Source: an uncultured Bacilli bacterium
GTDB lineage: Bacteria; Bacillota_I; Bacilli_A; RF39; UBA660
DNA: 42,989 bases
Assembly (NCBI GenBank): GCA_934087065.1
Contig: CAKOIS010000007.1
Coordinates: forward strand, 1-42,989
Direction: 5' to 3'
The translations under genes were made by a program, and so were the position numbers. The notes below the pieces were generated by a model, which was not told the origin of the DNA, did no database searches, and worked only from the letters and a program-made list of their open reading frames with translations. The stretch's first letter is position 1, and every line of letters begins with the position of its first letter. Of the stretch, positions 16,939-24,065 are shown one piece after another.

Positions 16939-17649
16939 CTAAGTTGTTAAAATTTGGTCTTTTAATTTTTTTAGTTTATCTTTGTCTTCTTTTGATACTC
17001 TAAATGAGTCATGCACTTTGCTTGTTGCTTTTCTTACGATAAAATCTGGTAATTTAGTGTTTTTTATAAATTCGTAAGTGTTACTTGTAAACTTTACGTA
17101 TAGTTCACAAAGTAGCCACGATATTGCCATATCTATGTAATAAGTATGTGTTGTTTCTTTTTCTATTAAATCAAATATGACGCTTAGATTTTCTTCTTTT
17201 ATATAATGGTCTAATACTATAACGTAGCCAAATCTTTTTGTAAATTCATGAGAACTTTTTAGAAAACTGAATGAATATTCAATAGTTGTATCGTCTAATA
17301 CTTTTGAAGAATTGCTAATCATGTCAGTAAAACTCCACGAGTCCATTTTCTTTGTATAATTCTTTATGTATTTGGTATACTCTTTTAAATCTGTCATGTT
17401 TGAAATCACTAGTCCTGACAAAATTTGTATTTCGTATATATTAGAACTATTTGCAAAAGTTATGAAATCCAAGTAATTAGTTTTCATTATTTCTTTTGAA
17501 ATTTTTTTTAAAACTGGAGTGCGCAAGCCCAAAGTTTTGTAGTTAGTGTTTATTATTTTATCATTAAAGTTTTTGTATTTTTCATCACTCAATGTTTGTA
17601 AATAATTGGTAAACTCAAGAAAGGTTTGTTTATTCCATTCATTACACAT
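16939..17649 (-). CDS. AlkD-like DNA alkylation repair protein (HEAT-like repeats)
   Basis: This is a 236-residue all-helical protein. YKTLGLRTPVLKKISKEI, MDSWSFTDMI and AISWLLCELYVKF match the layout of AlkD-family DNA glycosylases, which use HEAT-like repeats to remove alkylated bases. The Trp in DSWSFTD and the Asp pair nearby sit where the family's DNA-contacting residues are. The ATG at 17649 overlaps the proS stop (TAATG), giving translational coupling; an ATG six codons further upstream is possible. It is co-transcribed with proS under the same T-box. Some members of this superfamily act only in DNA binding, so the glycosylase function is inferred. Confidence 0.82.
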   Translation of the reverse strand: MCNEWNKQTFLEFTNYLQTLSDEKYKNFNDKIINTNYKTLGLRTPVLKKISKEIMKTNYLDFITFANSSNIYEIQILSGLVISNMTDLKEYTKYIKNYTKKMDSWSFTDMISNSSKVLDDTTIEYSFSFLKSSHEFTKRFGYVIVLDHYIKEENLSVIFDLIEKETTHTYYIDMAISWLLCELYVKFTSNTYEFIKNTKLPDFIVRKATSKVHDSFRVSKEDKDKLKKLKDQILTT

Positions 17650-19070
17650 TAATATTGTATTCCCCATACCACTACTTCTTTAGCTGGTCTACCACATATT
17701 GCACATTTTCCTGTTATTTTTTCTTCATTATCAAGTATGCATCTAGATTTTATGCCTGTTTTGTCCTTTAGTTTAATTTCACATTCAGTATTTCCACACC
17801 AGTCTGCTTTAATAAATCCTGGATGTTGTTTGATAATTGATGACATTTCATCCATATTTGTTGCAGTGTATGTTAGTGTATGCATTCTTTCTAAAGCTTT
17901 TTTGTATAAATTATTTTGAATGTCTTCTAATAAAAATTCTATTTTATTTAAAAGTTCTTCTATTTTTACTGTTATTTTTTCTCTAGTATCTCTTCTTACT
18001 AATGTGACTTCGTTATTTTCTAGATCTCTTGTACCCATTTCTATTCTAATAGGTGTGCCATTAACTTCACTTTCGGCAAATTTGAAACCTGGTGATTTTT
18101 CTGAGTCATCCACTCTAAATGTTATGTCGTTTTCTTTTAATTTATTTTTTATTATTTCTAGAGCGCTACTTACAGAAATGTCACTGCCAATCGGAATTAT
18201 ATCAACTTTTATTGGAGCTACTTTTGGTGGAAGAACAAGTCCATAATCATCTCCATGCACCATAATAACTGCACCTATCATTCTATTTGATGAACCCCAA
18301 GAAGTTTGATATGCATATTCATAGTTGTTGTCTTTATTTAAAAATTTTATGTCGTAAGCTTTGCTAAATTTTTGTCCAAAATAATGTGATGTTCCACTTT
18401 GAAGGCATATTCCATTATACATTAGCGCTTCAATTGTTAAAGTGTATTCTGCACCCGCGAATTTTTCTTTTTCTGTTTTTCTTCCTGACATAACTGGTAC
18501 TGCTAGATAGTCAGTAAAGAACTTTTTATAGATATTTAACATATCGTGTGTTTCTTTTTCAGCTTCTATTTGTGTCGCGTGTACTGTGTGACCTTCTTGC
18601 CAAAAAAATTCTCTACTTCTTAAAAATGGTCTTGTTTCCTTTTCCCATCTTACTACACTACACCATTGGTTGTATTTTAGTGGTAAATCTCTATATGATT
18701 TTACTACGTCATGATAGTAATCACTAAATAATGTCTCACTTGTTGGACGAACAGCTAATTTTTCTTCAAGTGGTTTTGACCCACCTATTGTTACCCAGGC
18801 TACTTCTGGGGCAAAACCTTCTACTAACTCGCCTTCCTTTTTTAGTAAGTTTTCTGGTATGAACATTGGCATCATGACATTTTTATGTCCAGTTTCTTTA
18901 AACATTTTGTCCATATTTTCTTTAATACTTTCCCATAAGGCACATCCATTAGGTTCAAAAATTGTGCAACCTTTTACATTTGAGTATCTTGCTAGATGAG
19001 CTGCGTTGACTACATCTGTATACCAAGCTGCAAAGTCAATATCTCTACTTGTTATTTTGTTATTTTTCAT
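17649..19070 (-). CDS. proS: Proline--tRNA ligase, archaeal/eukaryal-type (type 3)
   Basis: ProRS charges tRNA-Pro with proline. At 473 residues, without the editing insertion of the long bacterial form, this is the short type 3 enzyme. Class II motifs are visible: motif 2 region VVRWEKETRPFLRSREFFWQ and motif 3 region YAYQTSWGSSNRMIGAV. FAPEVAWVTIGG and the C-terminal zinc-binding-like cysteines (CGNTECEIK, CAICGRPAKE) are typical of this type. AGGAGG precedes the start. Expression is controlled by the proline T-box immediately upstream, and the substrate tRNA-Pro(TGG) is encoded at 21559-21635. Confidence 0.95.
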   Translation of the reverse strand: MKNNKITSRDIDFAAWYTDVVNAAHLARYSNVKGCTIFEPNGCALWESIKENMDKMFKETGHKNVMMPMFIPENLLKKEGELVEGFAPEVAWVTIGGSKPLEEKLAVRPTSETLFSDYYHDVVKSYRDLPLKYNQWCSVVRWEKETRPFLRSREFFWQEGHTVHATQIEAEKETHDMLNIYKKFFTDYLAVPVMSGRKTEKEKFAGAEYTLTIEALMYNGICLQSGTSHYFGQKFSKAYDIKFLNKDNNYEYAYQTSWGSSNRMIGAVIMVHGDDYGLVLPPKVAPIKVDIIPIGSDISVSSALEIIKNKLKENDITFRVDDSEKSPGFKFAESEVNGTPIRIEMGTRDLENNEVTLVRRDTREKITVKIEELLNKIEFLLEDIQNNLYKKALERMHTLTYTATNMDEMSSIIKQHPGFIKADWCGNTECEIKLKDKTGIKSRCILDNEEKITGKCAICGRPAKEVVVWGIQY

Positions 19071-19080
19071 AAAATCTTTC

Positions 19081-19290
19081 CTCCTAAAATAAAAAGGACA
19101 GCTTAAGGAGTGCTATAGAGCACGGTGCCATCCCTTGTTTTTCTTTATTGTTTATAACGGTTTTTATCCGGGAATACTTTTATATTCCACTTTAGAAAGT
19201 AGGAAAATTTATTTTTATTATTAGTTTTCACCAAACACTAACTCTCTATAAATAAATAGATAAATTCATTCTTTCATCACAAGTTTTACA
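19081..19290 (-). promoter_or_regulatory. T-box riboswitch (proline) upstream of proS
   Basis: On the minus strand the leader contains the T-box core AGGGATGGCACCGTGCTC (19135-19118). A terminator forms from AAGGGATGGC pairing with GCTGTCCTTT, with a nested GTGCT/AGCAC hairpin, followed by a T run. Stem I sequence GAGAGTTAGTGTTTGGTG lies at about 19246-19229. A CCT triplet at 19203-19201, followed by A, is in the expected specifier position and reads as a proline codon. Uncharged tRNA-Pro would stabilise the antiterminator and turn on proS and the alkD-like gene. The specifier assignment is by position and not confirmed by folding. Confidence 0.88.
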
Positions 19291-19295
19291 TTGTT

Positions 19296-19324
19296 ATTTT
19301 ATCATTTTTTTCTTAAAGTTGCAA
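19296..19324 (-). promoter_or_regulatory. Promoter of the proS T-box transcript
   Basis: On the minus strand TTGCAA (19324-19319) and TAAAAT (19301-19296) are 17 bp apart. The -35 box and spacer lie inside the last codons of the upstream gene. Transcription would start near 19289, just ahead of stem I of the T-box. Confidence 0.65.
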
Positions 19325-20066
19325 CATAATTGTATGAGTTTGTGTCCTGAACAGCATCAACTTTATCAATAATATAGCCGTTTTCTTTAAAACCAGTGAA
19401 AAAGTCACTGTATTCATGCCACACATAGTTTGCCTGAACTTCGCCAGTTTCGTTTAAATGTGTAAAAACATTCTTCATAATTTCGTTGTACTCCGTCACA
19501 TCTATTCCTAAAAATGAATAAACATTTGATAATAAGATTAAATCATAGTCATTAGTTATTTCATTTAATATATTTGGAAATACTCCTATTATGAAGTTTG
19601 GAAGTGGTTTGATGTGTAATAGTTCTTTTAATTCATTGTAGTTATTTTTATCTAAATAAGGTATTACTCTTCCAGATGTAGTGTTTACTTTGTTGTTAAA
19701 TCCGATTACAATATATGTTAGTTTGTTAAGTCCAAGACTGTAAGCAAAATCAAAGAAAGTTTTTACATCTTTTGGTAAATTTTTTCTTATTTTTTGATAT
19801 ATTTCTTTGTTTTTCATATTTGATTTAATGAAAAAGTCTACAAATTCTTCATATGTTAAAACTTTAATTGCAATGTATTTAAAAATTAAATAGTACTTTG
19901 AAGGAGCAAACATATCAAAACAGGTAACTTCCTCCGCTCCATATAAAATACTTGAAAAATACTGATCTCCACTTCCTATTACACTCAAGACTTTTTTATT
20001 TTTAAAATCGTATAAATCTTGATAACTCGTTAGGTTTTCGTTACTAAATCTATATAATTTATTCAC
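19302..20066 (-). CDS. DUF3419/BtaA-like SAM-dependent transferase
   Basis: This 254-residue protein has a Rossmann-type S-adenosylmethionine site at its N-terminus: KKVLSVIGSGDQYFSSILYG then EEVTCFDM. The spelling 'S.i.SGDq..s.l..Ga..V...D' matches DUF3419, whose member BtaA transfers the 3-amino-3-carboxypropyl group of SAM to diacylglycerol. NDYDLILLSNVYSFLG is the second methyltransferase-like motif. The start codon is GTG at 20066, overlapping the stop of the preceding gene by 8 bp, so the two are coupled. BtaA itself is longer, so lipid synthesis is only one possibility; the substrate is unknown. Confidence 0.65.
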   Translation of the reverse strand: MNKLYRFSNENLTSYQDLYDFKNKKVLSVIGSGDQYFSSILYGAEEVTCFDMFAPSKYYLIFKYIAIKVLTYEEFVDFFIKSNMKNKEIYQKIRKNLPKDVKTFFDFAYSLGLNKLTYIVIGFNNKVNTTSGRVIPYLDKNNYNELKELLHIKPLPNFIIGVFPNILNEITNDYDLILLSNVYSFLGIDVTEYNEIMKNVFTHLNETGEVQANYVWHEYSDFFTGFKENGYIIDKVDAVQDTNSYNYVATLRKK

Positions 20067-20571
20067 ACCAAGACCCCATTTTTATTTTTCTGACTGCATT
20101 TTTTTGAAATTCAGGAAATTTGTCATAATCTAATTTGTTTATTGTTTCTATTGTTGGCTTTTTATTAGAATATGAACTAAACCTTGTATAATTATTATTC
20201 TCATATGAAAAACTTATAATTTCGCCTAATTCTGATGTGGTTGTAATGTTGTTGTACCTCGTTATATTAAACAATAATATCACTTCACCATTTCTAAATT
20301 TTATAGTACCAGTAATATCTCTATTTTCTGTGATTTCTCCATCTGTTACATAATATATGCCACTTATATATGCATATCCTTGTCCTTCAGGTGTAACTTG
20401 TAAACCCATTAATACACTTTTGGTAGGTTTACTACTAATTTTTAGTTCAGTGTCTGTAAACTCTTTACTGTTTAAAATAATACATATTATATTGTTCAAG
20501 TCAAGCCCACTATTTATGGTGTCTTTGCTAAAGCAAAAGAAATTTTCAAACAAAATATTATATTCGTTCAT
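20059..20571 (-). CDS. Hypothetical protein, 170 aa
   Basis: I do not recognise this protein. It has no signal peptide or membrane segment and is rich in beta-strand-like patterns (GYAYISGIYYVTDGEI, GTIKFRNGEVILLFNIT). I start at the ATG at 20571, which has a GGGGGATG ribosome binding site; upstream in-frame codons lie within the promoter. Its promoter carries the near-palindrome also found at 11346-11359. The 3' end overlaps the SAM-dependent transferase gene by 8 bp. Confidence 0.6.
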   Translation of the reverse strand: MNEYNILFENFFCFSKDTINSGLDLNNIICIILNSKEFTDTELKISSKPTKSVLMGLQVTPEGQGYAYISGIYYVTDGEITENRDITGTIKFRNGEVILLFNITRYNNITTTSELGEIISFSYENNNYTRFSSYSNKKPTIETINKLDYDKFPEFQKNAVRKIKMGSWCE

Positions 20572-20596
20572 TTTAACATCCCCCTCAATTAAAATA

Positions 20597-20625
20597 ATTA
20601 TACCATATTTGGTACAAAGAGTCAA
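20597..20625 (-). promoter_or_regulatory. Promoter with embedded near-palindrome (shared operator candidate, copy 2)
   Basis: On the minus strand TTGACT (20625-20620) and TATAAT (20602-20597) are 17 bp apart, with TACCAAATATGGTA (20614-20601) filling the spacer and touching the -10 box. The element, the -10 box and a few flanking bases are identical to the promoter at 11342-11371. Confidence 0.7.
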
Positions 20626-20705
20626 ATTTTAAATTAGATTATCCATAAGTAAAAAACATTTTAACTATTGGTTATTTAAATAAAAGTCTTATTTGTAAAC
20701 ATTCA

Positions 20706-21470
20706 CTAATGAGTTTTTTTGCTTTTCTGTTTTTCTTTAAAGTCTTTAATATCATTTTCTGGAGATATCCATTTGACACATACTTCATATCTGTCTTTTA
20801 TCTTGTTATCAGTTGTTAAACATCTCTTTTTAGGCCCAATTGTTAAACAAGAAATATGAGGTGTTCTATAATTTAAACATTTTTTATCTAAGAATAAATC
20901 GTATAAATCATATTTGTTAATCCAAACGTATTTGTCAGGTGTTCCACAAATTAAAGCATCAATATCGTATTTTGAATTTCTACCTCTTATAACAAATCTA
21001 TCAACCATTTCTATTATTATTTTTGACTTATTAATATATTTGTTAAATATATCTACTTCATCTTGATAAAATAGACGATAATCTTCAGAACTTAATTTTT
21101 TACTGTAATCACGAGTTCCATCATTATTTCTTCTATAGCCATAATGGAAACTTAAATAATAATCTATTGCTTTATATGGGATGTTTAAATTAATCAAAAA
21201 TTTTTCAAACTCTTTAACTGGTTCTTGACTAACTGAATTATAATGTCCATACTTGATACTAATACCCTTAATATATTTTTTAAATTGAATAAATATATCG
21301 GCTTTCTGAAGTTCTTTGTTTTTATAGCAAATTATCGGTTCGCTATTATCAATGGTGCCATCAAATATGTTGGTTAAGAATTCTTGAGTGTCAGAATCAA
21401 ATTCATATAAATATTTTTTATTAAAAAAATTTACAAAATTTCTTTCGTTTTTAAAACCATTATTGTGCAT
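20706..21470 (-). CDS. Possible PD-(D/E)XK nuclease (restriction-endonuclease-like), 254 aa
   Basis: No clear family is recognised. The stretch QKADIFIQFKKYIKGISIKYG (about 56-75) has the wording of a PD-(D/E)XK core: Asp58 followed by a hydrophobic strand, then SIK with Lys73. This is often seen in solitary type II restriction enzymes, where a Ser-Ile-Lys strand carries the catalytic lysine. Several Cys (KKCLNYRTPHISCLT, KRCL) are spread in the C-terminal part. GGAGG lies 9 bp before the ATG at 21470. No methyltransferase gene is adjacent. It sits between the tRNA array and the unknown operon, a common place for integrated genes. Confidence 0.45.
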   Translation of the reverse strand: MHNNGFKNERNFVNFFNKKYLYEFDSDTQEFLTNIFDGTIDNSEPIICYKNKELQKADIFIQFKKYIKGISIKYGHYNSVSQEPVKEFEKFLINLNIPYKAIDYYLSFHYGYRRNNDGTRDYSKKLSSEDYRLFYQDEVDIFNKYINKSKIIIEMVDRFVIRGRNSKYDIDALICGTPDKYVWINKYDLYDLFLDKKCLNYRTPHISCLTIGPKKRCLTTDNKIKDRYEVCVKWISPENDIKDFKEKQKSKKTH

Positions 21471-21512
21471 TCAACACCTCCTTTATAAGTTGAAAATCAG
21501 TACATAAATAGA

Positions 21513-21547
21513 ACCTAAAAAAATAAAACTCCATTAAACACGGAGTT
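21513..21547 (-). terminator. Terminator of the tRNA array
   Basis: On the minus strand AACTCC (21547-21542) pairs with GGAGTT (21532-21527) and is followed by a T-rich run down to 21513. It lies 11 bp after the CCA of tRNA-Pro. Confidence 0.8.
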
Positions 21548-21558
21548 AAATTACTAAA

Positions 21559-21635
21559 TGGTCGGGAAGACAGGATTTGAACCTGCAACCACTCGGTCCC
21601 AAACCGAGTGCTCTACCAAGTTGAGCCACTTCCCG
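21559..21635 (-). tRNA. tRNA-Pro (anticodon TGG)
   Basis: This is a 77-nt cloverleaf with encoded CCA. Acceptor CGGGAAG/CTTCCCG, anticodon stem CTCGG/CCGAG, loop TTTGGGA. It is the last tRNA of the twelve-gene array and the ligand expected by the proS T-box. Confidence 0.96.
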
Positions 21636-21640
21636 ATAAA

Positions 21641-21717
21641 TGGCGTCCCCAAGAGGAGTCGAACCCCTAACCTTTTGATCCGTAGTCAAACGCTCTATCC
21701 AGTTGAGCTATGAGGAC
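21641..21717 (-). tRNA. tRNA-Arg (anticodon ACG)
   Basis: 77 nt with encoded CCA. Anticodon stem TTTGA/TCAAA with loop CTACGGA. The A34 is normally edited to inosine by TadA. Confidence 0.96.
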
Positions 21718-21761
21718 AGCCTGTCCAAAATATATATTAAGCTCTGGCTGGCTTTTAAAAA

Positions 21762-21837
21762 TGGTGGCTTCAGTTGGAATCGAACCAACGACACCAAGAT
21801 TTTCAGTCTTGTGCTCTGCCAACTGAGCTATGAAGCC
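21762..21837 (-). tRNA. tRNA-Phe (anticodon GAA)
   Basis: 76 nt with encoded CCA. Acceptor GGCTTCA/TGAAGCC, anticodon stem CAAGA/TCTTG with loop CTGAAAA. Confidence 0.96.
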
Positions 21838-21841
21838 ACAA

Positions 21842-21917
21842 TGGCGGTTCCGACGGGAATTGAACCCGCGATCCCTCGCGTGACAGGCGAGTGTGATAAC
21901 CGCTACACCACGGAACC
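21842..21917 (-). tRNA. tRNA-Asp (anticodon GTC)
   Basis: 76 nt with encoded CCA. Acceptor GGTTCCG/CGGAACC, discriminator G, anticodon stem CTCGC/GCGAG with loop CTGTCAC. Confidence 0.96.
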
Positions 21918-21924
21918 TTATTTT

Positions 21925-22001
<77 letters not shown>

Positions 22002-22019
22002 ATGTTATTTTTTTAATTT

Positions 22020-22112
22020 TGGCGGAGGAAAAGGGATTTGAACCCCTGCGCCGCTTTCACGACCTCCTGGTTTTCAAGACCAGTCCCTTCAGCCAGACTT
22101 GGGTATTCCTCC
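22020..22112 (-). tRNA. tRNA-Ser (anticodon TGA)
   Basis: 93 nt with a long variable arm and encoded CCA. Anticodon stem CTGGT/ACCAG with loop CTTGAAA. Confidence 0.95.
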
Positions 22113-22119
22113 AACAAGA

Positions 22120-22208
22120 TGGTGCCTCGGGCCGGACTTGAACCGGCACGGTATTTAACTACCGAGGGATTTTAAGTCCCTTGCGTCTACCAATTTCGCC
22201 ACCGAGGC
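22120..22208 (-). tRNA. tRNA-Leu (anticodon TAA)
   Basis: 89 nt with a long variable arm and encoded CCA. Acceptor GCCTCGG/CCGAGGC, anticodon stem AGGGA/TCCCT with loop CTTAAAA. Confidence 0.95.
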
Positions 22209-22233
22209 GTGTCACAATTTTTTTATTAAAAAA

Positions 22234-22309
22234 TGGTGACCCGCTGGAGATTCGAACTCCAGACCCCTTGATTAAAAGTCAAGTGCTCTACCGGCTGAGC
22301 TAGCGGGTC
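22234..22309 (-). tRNA. tRNA-Lys (anticodon TTT)
   Basis: 76 nt with encoded CCA. Acceptor GACCCGC/GCGGGTC, anticodon stem CTTGA/TCAAG with loop CTTTTAA. Confidence 0.96.
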
Positions 22310-22321
22310 ATTATTATAAAT

Positions 22322-22397
22322 TGGTTGCCTCGGCGGGATTCGAACCAGCGAAATGCACGAGTCAAAGTCGTGTGCCTTACCACTTGGCTACGAGGCA
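22322..22397 (-). tRNA. tRNA-Gln (anticodon TTG)
   Basis: 76 nt with encoded CCA. Acceptor TGCCTCG/CGAGGCA, anticodon stem CACGA/TCGTG with loop CTTTGAC. The T stem GCTGG/CCCGC has a T-C mismatch at its middle pair, unlike the other tRNAs in the array; the rest of the fold is normal. Confidence 0.93.
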
Positions 22398-22404
22398 ATC
22401 TAAG

Positions 22405-22488
22405 TGGTGGAGAGACATGGATTCGAACCATGGAACCCGAAGGAACAGATTTACAGTCTGCCGCGTTTAGCCTCTTCGCTATCTCTCC
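22405..22488 (-). tRNA. tRNA-Tyr (anticodon GTA)
   Basis: 84 nt with a long variable arm and encoded CCA. Acceptor GGAGAGA/TCTCTCC, loop CTGTAAA. Confidence 0.95.
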
Positions 22489-22495
22489 AAAAAAA

Positions 22496-22571
<76 letters not shown>

Positions 22572-22577
22572 AAATTA

Positions 22578-22654
22578 TGGTGGGCGACGAGAGACTCGAA
22601 CTCCCGACCTCCTGCTTGTAAGGCAGATGCTCTAACCAACTGAGCTAGTCGCCC
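22578..22654 (-). tRNA. tRNA-Val (anticodon TAC)
   Basis: 77 nt with encoded CCA. Acceptor GGGCGAC/GTCGCCC, anticodon stem TCTGC/GCAGG with loop CTTACAA. It is the first tRNA of the array, 22 bp after the promoter's -10 box. Confidence 0.96.
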
Positions 22655-22675
22655 ATGTCACTGCTGACATGATTA

Positions 22676-22704
22676 AGTGTACCATTTTATTTTTAATATG
22701 TCAA
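22676..22704 (-). promoter_or_regulatory. Promoter of the twelve-tRNA array
   Basis: On the minus strand TTGACA (22704-22699) and TACACT (22681-22676) are 17 bp apart, within ATGGTACACTT as at the tRNA-Ala promoter. A short inverted repeat ATGTCA/TGACAT lies in the leader at 22655-22670. No other promoter is needed for the array, whose genes are 4-44 bp apart. Confidence 0.85.
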
Positions 22705-22713
22705 CATTTTTTG

Positions 22714-23076
22714 TTAATTTTCTTTGTTTTTTTTAATTTCTTTTATTTTTTGGTTTGTCCAGTTCTTCAAATTAGCGTGTAACAGTCCAAAACCACTTCC
22801 AGATTCTGGTATCATTGACAGTTGTTGTTCCACTTTGTAGTCTATTTTCTTTATAGAAAGTTTGACTTCTCTTTTGTCCTCATTAATGTCTAAAACTATA
22901 ACATTTATTATGTCCCCAATGCTAAACAAATCATTAAGATTTTTAACAAATCTGTTTGAGACCTCAGAAATATGAACCAAACCACTATAATCATCTTCTA
23001 AGCTCACAAATACACCATAAGGTGTTATACCTGTTACCTGACCTTTTACAATATTATTAACTTTAATACTATTCAT
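22714..23076 (-). CDS. S1 RNA-binding domain protein (YugI/YabR-like)
   Basis: This 120-residue protein has one S1 domain at residues about 5-75: VKGQVTGITPYGVFVSLE, then GLVHISEVSNRFV and VKLSIKKID. That is the standard five-stranded S1 pattern, as in general stress protein 13 (YugI) and YabR of Bacillus, which associate with ribosomes or mRNA. A short basic tail (NQKIKEIKKNKEN) follows. The start at 23076 is preceded by a GTGATG site. It stands between the tRNA array promoter and a kinase-fold gene on the same strand. Confidence 0.85.
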   Translation of the reverse strand: MNSIKVNNIVKGQVTGITPYGVFVSLEDDYSGLVHISEVSNRFVKNLNDLFSIGDIINVIVLDINEDKREVKLSIKKIDYKVEQQLSMIPESGSGFGLLHANLKNWTNQKIKEIKKNKEN

Positions 23077-23118
23077 ACGACATCACAAATACATTATACC
23101 AAATTTTTATTGGTTAGT

Positions 23119-24021
23119 CTACAAATTTTCCAACCATTCTACTTTAGGTATGTTATATTTTTTGTTAATTACATTAAACACATCAAGTAGCAGCATTTCA
23201 TATGCTCTGGACTTTCTTATAAACTTAATAAGAGTTTTCTCATCAACATCTTCTTCTAAAATTAATTTAACTTGGTCAAAATAATACATTGGATACAGTA
23301 GTCTAGAAAACAATAGTCTTAAATCTAAACGATTAAACTTTTTTAATGCATCAACTACTTCTTCAAAGTCTAATACTCCATCAAAGAATTTGGTTTCAAT
23401 ATAAAGCGCTGTGTCTCTTATTTCATAGTCAAAGGTAAAGTTAATAGGGTTATTAATTAAACCGCTTAGAGCATATTTATTTAGTCTCTTATGACCTAAT
23501 GAAACTTTAGCATCATTCATATTTTCAGTTTCTTTTATATCAACGTAATAACTAAGTGCATTTTCAGCAAGTCCTACATAATAATCAAATGATTCTTGAA
23601 TAATTGGATAGTCTATATTAAGGTCAGCCATTTCGCTTTCAAACATATCTATTTTTTTGCCCCAAAGCGCATCATACGGTACTACATTGTTATTTTTTAG
23701 TAGCAATAAATTATTAAAGTATATTAAATTATTTAACGAATATTTATCATTTTCTAATGCATTAACTCTTAATAGTATATATATTTTGTCATTTAGTACT
23801 ACATAGAAAGTCTTATTTTTGCTCATTATAAATGTATCTACAAAAATGTTCCTTTTGTATAATAAGTTTGATACTTTTACTAAAAATTCTATTTCTTCTA
23901 TGGATTTTGACGTTTCTACAAAGTAATATTTAAAGTCATTAAAATAAAAGTAGCAACCATTATTAATTTCTACTATTTTTTTAGGGTAAACATTGTAATA
24001 ATAGTTTATTGTTTCTTTCAT
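23119..24021 (-). CDS. Spore-coat-kinase-fold protein (YutH/CotS-like)
   Basis: This 300-residue protein looks like a degenerate aminoglycoside-phosphotransferase/CotS-fold protein. LGHKRLNKYALSG stands where the family has H.D....N, and INFTFDYEIRDTALYIE matches the later 'P..wifD...RDlA.yi' segment of YutH. The catalytic Asp of the HxDxxxxN motif is absent, so kinase activity is doubtful. In Bacillus subtilis yutH, yutD and yunB lie in the same chromosomal neighbourhood, and YutD- and YunB-like genes follow here, which strengthens the assignment. YutH is a spore-coat-associated protein. Confidence 0.55.
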   Translation of the reverse strand: MKETINYYYNVYPKKIVEINNGCYFYFNDFKYYFVETSKSIEEIEFLVKVSNLLYKRNIFVDTFIMSKNKTFYVVLNDKIYILLRVNALENDKYSLNNLIYFNNLLLLKNNNVVPYDALWGKKIDMFESEMADLNIDYPIIQESFDYYVGLAENALSYYVDIKETENMNDAKVSLGHKRLNKYALSGLINNPINFTFDYEIRDTALYIETKFFDGVLDFEEVVDALKKFNRLDLRLLFSRLLYPMYYFDQVKLILEEDVDEKTLIKFIRKSRAYEMLLLDVFNVINKKYNIPKVEWLENL

Positions 24022-24044
24022 AGTATCACTAGTAAATTATATAC

Positions 24045-24065
24045 AAAAAAACTGCAATTATGCAG
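24045..24065 (-). terminator. Terminator overlapping the 3' end of the Pro/Glu-rich protein gene
   Basis: On the minus strand CTGCA-TAAT-TGCAG (24065-24052) is followed by seven T. The gene's stop codon lies in the loop. Confidence 0.75.
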
